A stretch of 64,000 bases of DNA, taken from assembly GCF_012273215.1 (NCBI RefSeq), contig NZ_CP050965.1, forward strand, positions 2,017,330 to 2,081,329. Direction: 5' to 3'. Source of the stretch: Gemella haemolysans (lineage in GTDB: Bacteria; Bacillota; Bacilli; Staphylococcales; Gemellaceae). Below the pieces are notes generated by a model. That model was not told the origin of the DNA. It ran no database searches and was given only the letters and a program-made list of their open reading frames with translations. Numbering within the stretch: the first letter of the stretch is position 1; every line of letters starts with the position of its first letter. Shown piece by piece: positions 10,263-18,293 of this stretch. The translations under genes and the position numbers were made by a program.

Positions 10263-10799
10263 ATGAAGAAGGGTAAGAGTTTAGAAGATTATGGATGGAT
10301 AATAAATGTTTTAGCTCTGATTGTTGCTATTTTCAGTCTATGGTATAGTAGTCAATCTGCCAATTCTGCAAAAGAATCTGCTGATTTTGCAAAAAAAGCT
10401 AATATTATTCAGATAGAGACGTATAAATTTGAAGAATTAAATAAGGATATTGAGACAATACAAAGATTATATGCAAAGTATAAACATAATTCAAAACTAG
10501 TTTTGGAATCTAGTGACTTAGAAGAATTGGAAAAAGTTTTTGAAGGACTAACTGGACATATAGACATTGATGAAAAAGACGATTCAACTAATTATGCTAA
10601 AGTGAAGAAATCTGGAATAAAATTAAAAGAAGCTTGTGAACGTTATATTTAATTCTTAAAATCTACAGATAAAGAAGTATCAAATAATCAAAAAATTAAA
10701 GGCAAAGGTAAACTCGTCAATACAGGATCTCTACCAGAGTTAGAGAAATTGCTTAGTGAGTTTAAAAAAGAAAAAAGAGACTATTTAAAAAATAAATAA
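10263..10799 (+). pseudogene. Small membrane-anchored coiled-coil protein with in-frame TAA
   Basis: ATG 10263 follows GAGAAAGGGATAG. The frame encodes 129 residues: one N-terminal membrane helix (IINVLALIVAIFSLWY) and a charged helical region. It stops at TAA 10650 and then stays open in the same frame for 48 more codons (FLKSTDKEVSNNQ through SLPELEKLLSEF to YLKNK), ending at 10799. Composition is coding-like on both sides, so the original protein was probably 178 residues. The truncated form may still be made. I do not recognise a family. Confidence 0.6.
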
Positions 10800-10867
10800 A
10801 ATTTATAATATGGAATTGATTTATAGAGATGATAGTGATTGATCTGACCCCAAAAAGTTAGACTTAG

Positions 10868-10908
10868 GATAGCGTAGTAGTTATAATGACTGCGACGCTA
10901 TCTTTTTT
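10868..10908 (+). terminator. Hairpin terminator just inside the left IS end
   Basis: GATAGCGT (10868-10875) pairs with ACGCTATC (10895-10902), followed by six T. It would stop rightward transcription entering the element from the upstream gene. Confidence 0.65.
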
Positions 10909-10912
10909 ATAT

Positions 10913-11725
10913 TTATACAGTCATATGTTTTATTCTATATTGCTTAGGACTTAACCATCCTAGTTTCTCTTTTATTCTCTCTTCATTATAATATTTTATA
11001 TATTTTTCAATAGCTAATTTCAGTTCCCTATAACTATTATATGTTGTTCCATAGTATATCTCTTGTTTTAATATTCCGAAGAAATTCTCCATTATCGAAT
11101 TATCCAAACAATTTGCTTTTCTAGACATACTTTGGTAAATACGTTCTTCTTTTAACCTTTTCGAGTATGCCTTCATTTGATAAGCCCATCCTTGATCAGA
11201 GTGGAAAGTTCTCCTATAAGGGGATTTAGCTGTGACTTTAATAGCTTTTTCTAGCGCATCCATTATATTTTTAGCTGATGGGCTCTCACTTATACTATAG
11301 CTTATTATCTCACCATTATATATATCCATAAATGGGTCTAAATAAAGTTTCTTTACTACTAATTTACCTCTCTCACTAACTTCATAATATTTAAATTCAG
11401 TTGTGTCTGTAGTGATTTTCTAATGTGGAATATTAGTATTGAATCGTCTTCTAATTCTATTCTTAGCTGTTTTTCTAATTTTCCCTTTATATGAATTGTA
11501 TTTTCTACTTTTTCTAGTGAATGATGTAACCTGTAATCCTAATTTTTGTATAATTCTTTGAACTTTCTTTTTGTTTATAATATATCCTAAATTACGTAAT
11601 GCACCACGTCTATAACCATAATCTTTGTTATTCTTTCTTATTTCTAATATTTTCTCTTCAATTTCTTTATTTGGATTAACTCTATCGAATCTCTTCTGCC
11701 AGTACATATACGTTGCTTTTGGCAT
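10913..11725 (-). pseudogene. IS3-family transposase orfB, interrupted by TAG
   Basis: The minus-strand frame runs from MPKATYMYWQKRFDR (start 11725) to RIKHMTV (10913), with one TAG at 11422-11420 between NTNIPH and KITTDTTEF. The rve integrase core is otherwise complete: first Asp in TTDTTEF, second in FHSDQGWAYQ, Glu in MENFFGILKQE. The stop replaces a residue that is often Gln in this family (CAG to TAG). Upstream of the ATG the frame stays open back into orfA, in -1 register, consistent with a frameshifted OrfAB product in active relatives. Confidence 0.88.
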
Positions 11726-11775
11726 TTTTGCATATAAAAGAAGGTCTTTAAGTATGAATTCTCCTCGGAGACTGC

Positions 11776-12330
11776 TTATAATTCGCGCCTTCTTTTCATT
11801 TCTGCTTCTTCCGCTAAACGCAATCTCCTCGCTTCTTTTAAAAATGCATTTTCTATCCTTAGTTGTAGTAATTGATCTTCTAATTCTTTTACATATTCTT
11901 TAGATATATTATCAATTGTGGTTTGACTTGTTGTTTCCTTACTTAACTTTTTAGTTGATTTAGCCATTGAGATTTCCCGACCTTTCCTTCGTTCTCTCAA
12001 TGCATCAGGACCAGCTACTCTAAAGCGATTAACCCAGTTACAAATAAGTGCTGGATTATTTATACCTTCTTGTAAAGCTATGTCATTGTATGAGAGTTCA
12101 CTTGTTAAGTATAATTCTACAACAAATATCTTTTTTTCGAAAGAATATTCTTCATTTTTTCTAGAACGACGTAATCCTTCATCTCCATATTTCTTATATT
12201 TGGCAACCCAAACTTCAATATTATTATGAGATTTTATAGCATACTTTTTCGCTAACGATCTTATGCTTATATTTTCATTTATATACTCTAGTACGACTTT
12301 CTTTTTAAATTCAAAATTATATTTAATCAT
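11776..12330 (-). CDS. IS3-family transposase orfA (DNA-binding)
   Basis: 184 residues from ATG 12330, with GGAGG 11 bases upstream. Two helix-turn-helix units are visible: IRSLAKKYAIKSHNNIEVWVAKY (about 20-45) and a second around NDIALQEGINNPALICNWVNRF (about 80-105). A heptad-like helix follows near the C-terminus (KELEDQLLQLRIENAFLKEA), the usual leucine zipper of OrfA. It would bind the terminal repeats, and it overlaps orfB in another frame. It is intact but has no functional orfB partner here. Confidence 0.88.
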   Translation of the reverse strand: MIKYNFEFKKKVVLEYINENISIRSLAKKYAIKSHNNIEVWVAKYKKYGDEGLRRSRKNEEYSFEKKIFVVELYLTSELSYNDIALQEGINNPALICNWVNRFRVAGPDALRERRKGREISMAKSTKKLSKETTSQTTIDNISKEYVKELEDQLLQLRIENAFLKEARRLRLAEEAEMKRRREL

Positions 12331-12345
12331 AAAAATATCGACCTC

Positions 12346-12382
12346 CAAAAAGTTAGATTTTTTGGTCTAACTTTTTGGGGTC
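12346..12382. repeat. Nested inverted copy of the IS end
   Basis: CCAAAAAGTTAGA (ending at 12358) faces TCTAACTTTTTGG inside the right terminal repeat, giving a 13-bp stem with a short T-rich loop. The copy lies directly upstream of the orfA ribosome binding region. It may act as a hairpin that limits read-through into the transposase genes. Confidence 0.6.
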
Positions 12383-12413
12383 GGTACATTTATTATTATG
12401 TCTTTTTTTTTAT

Positions 12414-12442
12414 TTGCAATGTATGGTGAGGTGTGGTACACT
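12414..12442 (+). promoter_or_regulatory. Promoter of the GntR-ABC operon
   Basis: TTGCAA (12414-12419), 17-bp spacer, TACACT (12437-12442). It begins 32 bp beyond the end of the insertion sequence. Confidence 0.65.
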
Positions 12443-12478
12443 TTAAGTGAAAGATGTATGGTGGATAGTGGTACACTT
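12419..12478 (+). promoter_or_regulatory. Two 25-bp direct repeats, likely GntR operator
   Basis: Repeats at 12419-12443 and 12454-12478 share ATGTATGGTG and GTGGTACACTT (21 of 25 identical). The first covers the -10 and the second lies just before the ribosome binding site, a layout that fits autorepression by the GntR protein encoded next. Confidence 0.55.
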
Positions 12479-12493
12479 AGAAAGGAGGTTACT

Positions 12494-12862
12494 ATGTTTA
12501 AAATTGATTCATTATCAGATAAACCAATTTATAAACAAATAGTAGATCAAACTAAATCTATGATAAGCAAAAACTTATTGCAAGAGGGAGATAAATTACC
12601 ATCGGTAAGAGAATTTTCTAAAATGTTAGGTGTCAATGTTAGTACGATACAAAAAGCTTTTCAACAGCTGGAAAGTGAAAAAATAATTATAACAATTGTA
12701 GGGAAAGGTACTTTTATCACTAATAACTTTGATAGTATTATCCCAAATTATAAATTAATAGATTCTATAATTGAAGAATTGGTTAGGGAAGTAAAGATAA
12801 GGGGAATCTCGGAAGAAGATTTATTAGAAAAAATTAAGTTAGAATTTCGAAAGGATGATTAA
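12494..12862 (+). CDS. GntR-family (YtrA-like) transcriptional repressor
   Basis: 122 residues. ATG 12494 is chosen because AAAGGAGG lies at 12481; an upstream in-frame extension would cover the operator. The N-terminal winged helix (1-70) shows the GntR pattern IYKQIVDQ, then EGDKLPSVREFSKMLGVN, then TIQKAFQQLE. The C-terminal part is only ~50 residues, as in YtrA-type regulators, and has no ligand-binding domain. It is first in an operon with an ABC ATPase and a permease, so it probably controls that transporter in response to cell-envelope stress or antimicrobial peptides (inferred from YtrA relatives). Confidence 0.85.
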   Translation: MFKIDSLSDKPIYKQIVDQTKSMISKNLLQEGDKLPSVREFSKMLGVNVSTIQKAFQQLESEKIIITIVGKGTFITNNFDSIIPNYKLIDSIIEELVREVKIRGISEEDLLEKIKLEFRKDD

Positions 12863-12864
12863 TA

Positions 12865-13008
12865 ATGAATAATAAGAAGATAGATGTAAAGTTAAAAGAA
12901 TTAATCATGGAATGGAGATTTTTGGGATTATCGATGGAGAAATTGTGTGAAGTGATTTCTGAAAAGCTAAAGGAGAAAAATTATGAAACTTGCGATAAAG
13001 AATATTAA
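12865..13008 (+). CDS. Small hypothetical protein between gntR and the ABC gene
   Basis: 47 codons from ATG 12865, two bases after the gntR stop, ending at 13008 inside the following ABC gene. The product is charged and helical (MNNKKIDVKLKELIMEW, then a LSMEKLCEVISEKLKEKNY helix). Translational coupling to gntR is plausible. Without homologues it could be a spacer ORF. No function is assigned. Confidence 0.45.
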   Translation: MNNKKIDVKLKELIMEWRFLGLSMEKLCEVISEKLKEKNYETCDKEY

Positions 13009-13849
13009 TAAAAAATTTTCAATAAAGAAAGTATTAAATAATGTTAGTTTTACTGTAAATGCTGGAGAAATTGTAGCACTTGTTGGTAGAAATGGAAGTG
13101 GGAAAACAACTTTATTAGAGATTTTATCAGGAATATATAGTCAAGATTCTGGGGAAATAGAAATTGAAGGCATAGATAATAAAAATATAAGAAAACAACT
13201 GATTTATATACCGGATAGATTCGATTATTTCAAAAATTCTAAAATTAAAAAGGTTTGTGAATTTTACAAATTAGCCTATGAAAATTTTGATGAACAATAT
13301 TTTAAAACAGAATTAGAAAAAATTAAATTATTACAGACTAGCAGATTATCTGAATTATCAAAAGGACAATTAGCCATTTTTAGTTTGATTTTGGGGATTT
13401 CATGTCGAACAAGGTTTATCTTTTTAGATGAACCGTTAGACGGAATAGATGTGATAAATACTAAAATGATAGTTGACTATATTTTGGATGCTCAAAGTGA
13501 TGGGATTGGATTATTAATTAGTAGTCACCAATTAAATGCTTTAGAAAATATAAGTGATAAGGTTGTCTATTTAGATGATGGAATTGGAATAGGTGAAGAA
13601 ATTAATAAGGATGAGTATAGTAAATATCAATTGGTGTATCAAGAAAAGATACCAGAGGAGTTACGTTGTAATCCTAATTTAAGAATTATTAGCAATATTG
13701 GAAGAGTTTATGTGGTTATTGTGAGGGGAAGTTATGATGCTACTCATGACATTATTCAAGATGAAGATCTTCTTCAATATGATAAACTACCTATTGTATT
13801 AGAGGATATCTTTTTATTAAATAGTAAAGGGGAAGATGAAAATGTGTAA
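12983..13849 (+). CDS. ABC transporter ATP-binding protein
   Basis: 288 residues; AAAGGAG precedes ATG 12983. Walker A GRNGSGKTT (35-43), signature region LSELSKGQ, Walker B FIFLDEP and a switch His in SSHQ are all visible. The signature has K in place of the second G of LSGGQ, as is common in drug and bacteriocin export ATPases. The gene overlaps the permease gene by a few bases. Part of the GntR-controlled two-component exporter; substrate unknown, with roles in antibiotic or peptide resistance typical of the group. Confidence 0.9.
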   Translation: MKLAIKNINKKFSIKKVLNNVSFTVNAGEIVALVGRNGSGKTTLLEILSGIYSQDSGEIEIEGIDNKNIRKQLIYIPDRFDYFKNSKIKKVCEFYKLAYENFDEQYFKTELEKIKLLQTSRLSELSKGQLAIFSLILGISCRTRFIFLDEPLDGIDVINTKMIVDYILDAQSDGIGLLISSHQLNALENISDKVVYLDDGIGIGEEINKDEYSKYQLVYQEKIPEELRCNPNLRIISNIGRVYVVIVRGSYDATHDIIQDEDLLQYDKLPIVLEDIFLLNSKGEDENV

Positions 13850-15251
13850 AGATATTTTAAAAATCATTCGTATATACTTAAAACAATATTCAATAATGTT
13901 AATTATACTATTAATTGCTTTTTCGACATTTGCTGCTACAACTACTAATAAGCGATTAAATGAATTAAAAAATGGAGTTGCAGCTTATGATTTTCAATTA
14001 ACAACAGGCATAGCTAAGGAATTGGAAATAAGAAAAGGAGCATCTAATGATGAATTAAATCAAAAAACACACGAACTGTATAAGTTAAAAGAAGAATATC
14101 AGAAAAATTATAAAGAAAAATTGTCAAAAGAAAAATTAGATGAGATGAAACATTCTTATGCGGTTGGAGCATATTTACATAATTTTCCAAGTTCTCCAAT
14201 ATGGACATTTTATACTAACAATGAGGATCTAAATGTACTTACAGGTGGAGGAAGTGAAAAATACAAACAATACTTAACTGAAGAAGAACTGAATAACGTT
14301 CCTAAATATAAAGAATGGTCACGAATGCAACCCGGTAGCAAGGAGTACTTTGATAAACAAGAGGAATTAGATAAAGTATATCCACCAGCATTAGATATTA
14401 GTAATGTAAAAACATTAACCTTCTTAAAAGAAAATTTAGAAGCTAGTAAAGTTAAGTTGAAAGAAACTATGTTTAGCGAAGGAACTAATATTGGTTATTA
14501 TATTTTGATAACTTTAATCCCGTTGTTAATCTTTGGAGTTGAATATCATACTAATTTTGGTAAATTTGTAGCGAGCTTACCTTATGAAAAAGAGAAAGTA
14601 TATTTTGCCAAAGTAATTTTATCATTTTTAACTTTAATAGTTACTTATATTTTAACAGGTCTAGTTAATATAGCGGTTATAAGCAATAGTTTGTTAGGAG
14701 AAATTTATAACGTGTCAGCGGTATTTGAAATAAACAATAAAGTATATATACTGGGAATAGGTCTAGTATTATTAGGAGCTATTTTATCAAGTTTTTGTGG
14801 AAGTATATTAAGCATAGGTGCGATGTATATTCCGGCTCTTACACTGATATATTATCCATTGGGAGTGTGGATTGCTATAGGAAGATTGTTCTTTGTAAAT
14901 TATCTTCCAGATGGACCGTTTCTTAATAATATACCAAGGATGCCAATATTTTATTATTTCGGCTACACTCCTTGGAAGAATATTATTATTTATCTAGTTA
15001 TTTTAACAATAATTATGCTGTTAGCAAGTAAGGTTTATAAAATACACAATGTAGAAAAAGAAGGTGAATTTTTCACAATAGAAAGACTGTCATTAGTGGG
15101 ATATTTTATATTATTAATGGGAATATTTGCTTTTTCACTGGTAATGCTAACAGAAGTGTTTACTATTAGCCAAGGTGTATCCTTAGCATTAACGATATTA
15201 TTAATACCAGCTATAGTTTGGAAATTAGTTAGAACAAAAATAAGAGTATAA
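13842..15251 (+). CDS. ABC-2-type permease
   Basis: The start is taken at ATG 13842 (MCKDILKIIRIYL), nine bases after AAGGGG; ATG 13836 is too close to that site. About 469 residues: one N-terminal membrane helix, a ~170-residue extracellular helical loop rich in Lys and Glu, then six or so membrane helices (from IGYYILITLIPLLIFGVEY to the end). This is the membrane partner of the preceding ATPase. A large extracellular loop after helix 1 is typical of envelope-stress exporters. Substrate unknown. Confidence 0.82.
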   Translation: MCKDILKIIRIYLKQYSIMLIILLIAFSTFAATTTNKRLNELKNGVAAYDFQLTTGIAKELEIRKGASNDELNQKTHELYKLKEEYQKNYKEKLSKEKLDEMKHSYAVGAYLHNFPSSPIWTFYTNNEDLNVLTGGGSEKYKQYLTEEELNNVPKYKEWSRMQPGSKEYFDKQEELDKVYPPALDISNVKTLTFLKENLEASKVKLKETMFSEGTNIGYYILITLIPLLIFGVEYHTNFGKFVASLPYEKEKVYFAKVILSFLTLIVTYILTGLVNIAVISNSLLGEIYNVSAVFEINNKVYILGIGLVLLGAILSSFCGSILSIGAMYIPALTLIYYPLGVWIAIGRLFFVNYLPDGPFLNNIPRMPIFYYFGYTPWKNIIIYLVILTIIMLLASKVYKIHNVEKEGEFFTIERLSLVGYFILLMGIFAFSLVMLTEVFTISQGVSLALTILLIPAIVWKLVRTKIRV

Positions 15252-15348
15252 AATTAAAAATAATTAGAAATCATTCTTTATTTTCCGACAATTCTATGGA
15301 GTTTTGTAAAGTTTTCAAGAGAAAATACACAATTTTTCAAAAAAATGG

Positions 15349-15377
15349 TTGACACATAAAAAATTTACTGATATACT
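15349..15377 (+). promoter_or_regulatory. Consensus promoter of the T-box operon
   Basis: TTGACA (15349-15354), 17-bp spacer, TATACT (15372-15377). Transcription would start near 15384, giving a leader of about 350 nt. Confidence 0.85.
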
Positions 15378-15383
15378 TAATAA

Positions 15384-15671
15384 CAAGTTAATGATTCACA
15401 CGTCGATAAGATAAGTAAAAGTGAAAGATGGTAAAGAGAGTCTCGGTTGGTGAAAAGAGATCGTATTGGAAACTTTGAAAATGGTCTTTGAGTGTTAATG
15501 GTCGAATAATTAGGCCTTTACGGGTGAGCCCGTTATAGCTTCAGGGTATAACATCAAATTTGATGCGTACTTTTTGAGTTGATATTTGTGAGAATATCAT
15601 AAAGTAAGGTGGTAACACGTAAATGATTAGACGTCCTTGCAGAAGCGTAAGCTTCTGTGAGGACTTTTTTA
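15384..15671 (+). promoter_or_regulatory. T-box riboswitch leader, probably tRNA-Met
   Basis: The T-box core AAGGTGGTAACACG lies at 15606-15619. It is followed by an intrinsic terminator (stem 15633-15646 with 15651-15664, then a T-tract). Upstream is a long structured stem I region whose 3' side reads GAAAATGGTC (about 15478-15487), a good specifier candidate for ATG. The bulge TGGT pairs with a tRNA ending in ACCA (discriminator A), which fits tRNA-Met and not bacterial tRNA-Trp (G73), the alternative if TGG were read. Uncharged tRNA would stabilise the antiterminator and turn on the downstream genes. Confidence 0.85.
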
Positions 15672-15736
15672 TTTCTCAAAATAATCACAAGGATACTTAA
15701 CTTACAAAATAATACAAAATTTCGGAGGAAAGTAAC

Positions 15737-16477
15737 ATGTCAGAATTACTAAATATTTACAAAACTTTAAAAAATAAAAAATGGGTGAACTTAAGCCACA
15801 AGATTGATGAAAATTCACCTAAGTTTCCAGCACTTCCTGCCCTAGAAAAAGAAAATGTCTTTACTTTAAAAGATGGTTTCTATGTTCAAAAATTCTCAGT
15901 AGTAGGTCAATATGGAACACACATTGATGCACCAATTCACTTCGTAGAAGGTGGACGTTGGTTAGATGAAATTGAACTTAAAGATTTACTATTACCTTTA
16001 TACGTAATCGATAAAAGTAAAGAAGTGGCAGAAAATAATGACTATGTGATTTCTAAACAAGATATCCTTGATTTTGAAGCTGAGCATGGTGAAATATTAC
16101 CAGAATCATTCGTAGCATTCAGAAGTGACTGGTCTAAACGTTGGCCTAGCTATGATGAAATTAGAAATCTAGACGAAAATGAAGTTCAACACACTCCAGG
16201 TTGGGGAAGAGATGCATTAGAATTCTTAATTAAAGAAAGAAAAGTTAAAGCTGTCGGGCATGAAACTCTAGATACTGACTCAGGAGTTACAGCAGCTGCT
16301 GAAGGACTTATTCAAGAGTATTACTTACTAGAACAAGATATTTATCAAATCGAAGTTTTAGCAAATCTTGATCAAGTACCTGCAACTGGATCATTAATTT
16401 CAATTGCTTATCCAAACTGGACAGAAGCAACTGGATCACCAGTAAGAGTAGTAGCGATACTACCAGAAGACGAATAG
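15737..16477 (+). CDS. Cyclase/kynurenine-formamidase-like metal hydrolase
   Basis: 246 residues, start preceded by GGAGGAAAG. The cyclase family (PF04199) signature HxDxPxH is present as YGTHIDAPIHF (H62, D64, H68), and a further metal/catalytic His is likely in VGHETLDTDSG. Family members hydrolyse N-formylkynurenine, isatin or cyclic substrates. Being the first gene after an apparent Met T-box, and followed by a methionine-synthase-like gene, it more likely belongs to sulfur amino acid metabolism than to tryptophan breakdown, but the substrate is unknown. Confidence 0.8.
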   Translation: MSELLNIYKTLKNKKWVNLSHKIDENSPKFPALPALEKENVFTLKDGFYVQKFSVVGQYGTHIDAPIHFVEGGRWLDEIELKDLLLPLYVIDKSKEVAENNDYVISKQDILDFEAEHGEILPESFVAFRSDWSKRWPSYDEIRNLDENEVQHTPGWGRDALEFLIKERKVKAVGHETLDTDSGVTAAAEGLIQEYYLLEQDIYQIEVLANLDQVPATGSLISIAYPNWTEATGSPVRVVAILPEDE

Positions 16478-16654
16478 TACGGTCTTTATAAAAAAGTTTT
16501 AGTTTATGAAAAAAAATAGATATTAGAAAAGAGAAAAGAAGAAAAGTTTGAAGAGGAAAGTAACTGGAAGTTTATAATAAGGTCAAAATAATAAAGTCAG
16601 AAGAATAAAACAAAAAGAGAAAATAAATCAGTTAAACAAGAGGAGAAAAATATT

Positions 16655-17818
16655 ATGTGTCAAGGATGTCAAAATAAAGTAGTAAAAAATGTAGCGTATA
16701 GAGTGGATCATGTAGGATCATTTTTAAGACCTAAAGAGTTAGTAGAAGCTCGTGAGAAATTCTCAAAAGGAGAATTATCACAAGAAGAATTAACAAAAGT
16801 AGAAGACAAAGTGATTGCAGAATTAGTTGAAAAACAAATTGAAAATGGATTAAAAGGAGTAACTGACGGGGAATTTCGTCGTGCATACTGGCATCTAGAT
16901 TTCTTCTGGGGACTTAATGGTGTAGAACATGTTCAAGGAGAAAAAGGATATCCATTTAAAGGAATTGAAACTAAACCAGATACAGCAAAAGTATCAGGAA
17001 AAATCAGTGGAGAAAATCACCCATTCGTATCTCACTACAAATTTTTAAGAGACTTAGTAGCTAATAAAGAAGGTGTAACTGTAAAATTAACAATTCCATC
17101 ACCATCACAATTATACTTTGAGTTAATTCGTACAGAAGATCATATCAAAGGATACGAAAAATTCTATCCAACATTCGAAGAATTAAAAGATGCTATTGTA
17201 GCAGCTTATAAACAAGTTATCGCAGACCTTTACAACGAAGGATTACGTGTATTACAATTTGATGATTGTACTTGGGGAGCATTAGCTGATGATGGATTTG
17301 CGAATCGTTTCCGTGATGCGCGTCCTTTAGAAGAAGTTCGTAGAGAATATGCAGCACGTTGCCTAGCTCTTAACAATGAAGTAATTGAAGGTAAGCCTGA
17401 GGACTTAGCGATTAATACGCACGTTTGTCGTGGTAACTTCGCTTCTAAATGGATTTCTCAAGGTGGATATCAAAATATCGAAGATGAGCTTCTAGCTGTA
17501 GAAAACGTAGATGCGTACTACTTAGAATACGATACAGATCGTGCAGGAGATTTCAAGCCACTAGCAAAAGTTGGAAAAGATAAAAAAGTTGTTTTAGGAT
17601 TAATTACATCTAAATTTGCAGATTTAGAAGATAAAGAAGAAGTAATCGCAAGAATTAAAGAAGCTAGCGAATATGTACCATTAGAAAATATCTACTTAAG
17701 TACTCAATGTGGCTTCGCTTCTACTGAAGAAGGAAATGTGATTGCTGAAGAAGATCAATGGAAAAAAATTGGTCTAATCAAAGAAATAGTAGAAGAAGTT
17801 TGGGGATCAGAAAATTAA
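16655..17818 (+). CDS. MetE-like methyltransferase (YxjG/YxjH type)
   Basis: 387 residues, so half the length of full MetE: it corresponds to the C-terminal catalytic barrel only. Visible motifs: DHVGSFLRP near the N-terminus, GVTDGEFRR, QFDDCTWG, the metal-ligand pattern NTHVCRGN and a second Cys in STQCGF, all expected for the Zn-dependent cobalamin-independent methionine synthase fold. The 177-bp gap from the cyclase gene holds no terminator that I can see, so both are probably under the T-box. It probably makes methionine from homocysteine with an alternative methyl donor. Confidence 0.85.
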   Translation: MCQGCQNKVVKNVAYRVDHVGSFLRPKELVEAREKFSKGELSQEELTKVEDKVIAELVEKQIENGLKGVTDGEFRRAYWHLDFFWGLNGVEHVQGEKGYPFKGIETKPDTAKVSGKISGENHPFVSHYKFLRDLVANKEGVTVKLTIPSPSQLYFELIRTEDHIKGYEKFYPTFEELKDAIVAAYKQVIADLYNEGLRVLQFDDCTWGALADDGFANRFRDARPLEEVRREYAARCLALNNEVIEGKPEDLAINTHVCRGNFASKWISQGGYQNIEDELLAVENVDAYYLEYDTDRAGDFKPLAKVGKDKKVVLGLITSKFADLEDKEEVIARIKEASEYVPLENIYLSTQCGFASTEEGNVIAEEDQWKKIGLIKEIVEEVWGSEN

Positions 17819-17828
17819 TAATACTTTA

Positions 17829-18003
17829 GGTGCTGACAAAAAGGTCCTAAAATTTAACAAAGTTCATATGAGAATTCATAGACGCAGTGGTTTATTGATA
17901 TCTAAATTCGCTTTATAAAAGCTTTTTAGATACCTAATAAACTGTGCGGGGGTGACTCGACAAAATCGATTTCTACAAAATCTCGATTTTTAAGTCACTC
18001 CCA
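17829..18003 (+). repeat. Dispersed two-hairpin intergenic repeat, copy A
   Basis: About 175 bp. The first half is a long imperfect hairpin with conserved core CGCAGTGGTTTATTGATATC and a GCTTTATAAAAGC loop. The second half (GTGACTCGACAAAATCG to AAGTCACTCCC) is a shorter hairpin. Related copies are at 39113 and 43022. It lies between the MetE-like gene and the peptide transporter and could also serve as a terminator. Confidence 0.8.
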
Positions 18004-18052
18004 ATTAAGAGAATTATATAATTAAAGTAAATGATAAAAGTAAGCACATAAA

Positions 18053-18082
18053 TTGACTTTCTTATCAATAATACAGTAAACT
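18053..18082 (+). promoter_or_regulatory. Promoter candidate for the peptide-binding protein gene
   Basis: TTGACT (18053-18058), 18-bp spacer, TAAACT (18077-18082). It leaves a leader of about 205 nt before the start codon. Confidence 0.45.
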
Positions 18083-18165
18083 AAACTAGCATTGATTTCA
18101 TTCGTTCAATGTATAAGTAATATCTGGTTTTATTTTTCACATTATAAAATATAGTCTATTTAATT

Positions 18166-18216
18166 AATACATGAGTAGCAACGTAAGTCTCTCGCTGCCA
18201 AATAGGCAAATGTATT
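18166..18216 (+). other. Possible structured leader before the peptide-binding gene
   Basis: A closing stem AATACAT (18166-18172) with ATGTATT (18210-18216) encloses two possible inner hairpins (GTAGC with GCTGC, or TGCC with GGCA). It does not match a riboswitch class that I can name. It could be a regulatory leader or chance folding. Confidence 0.3.
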
Positions 18217-18293
18217 TAACCATTATTAAATAGGGGTAACCAAAATATTTCATAGTTTGAAAAATAGGACTTAAAATCAAGGAGGAAAAAAGA

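Larger units (their letters stand above)
10846..12382 (-). mobile_element. IS3-family insertion sequence, defective
   Basis: The element is bounded by perfect 18-bp inverted repeats GACCCCAAAAAGTTAGAC (10846-10863, and inverted at 12365-12382). It encodes orfA and orfB on the minus strand in the overlapping -1 arrangement typical of IS3-family elements. orfB has an internal TAG, so the copy should not transpose on its own. I see no clear target-site duplication in the bases next to the repeats. Confidence 0.88.

Noticed and set aside
10840..12390. Target-site duplication of the IS3-family element
   Set aside because: The bases flanking the 18-bp terminal repeats (GATCT on the left, GGTAC on the right) do not match each other.
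15478..15487. Tryptophan T-box (TGG specifier) matching the kynurenine-formamidase-like gene
   Set aside because: The antiterminator TGGT requires discriminator A, whereas bacterial tRNA-Trp has G73, and a MetE-like gene follows.
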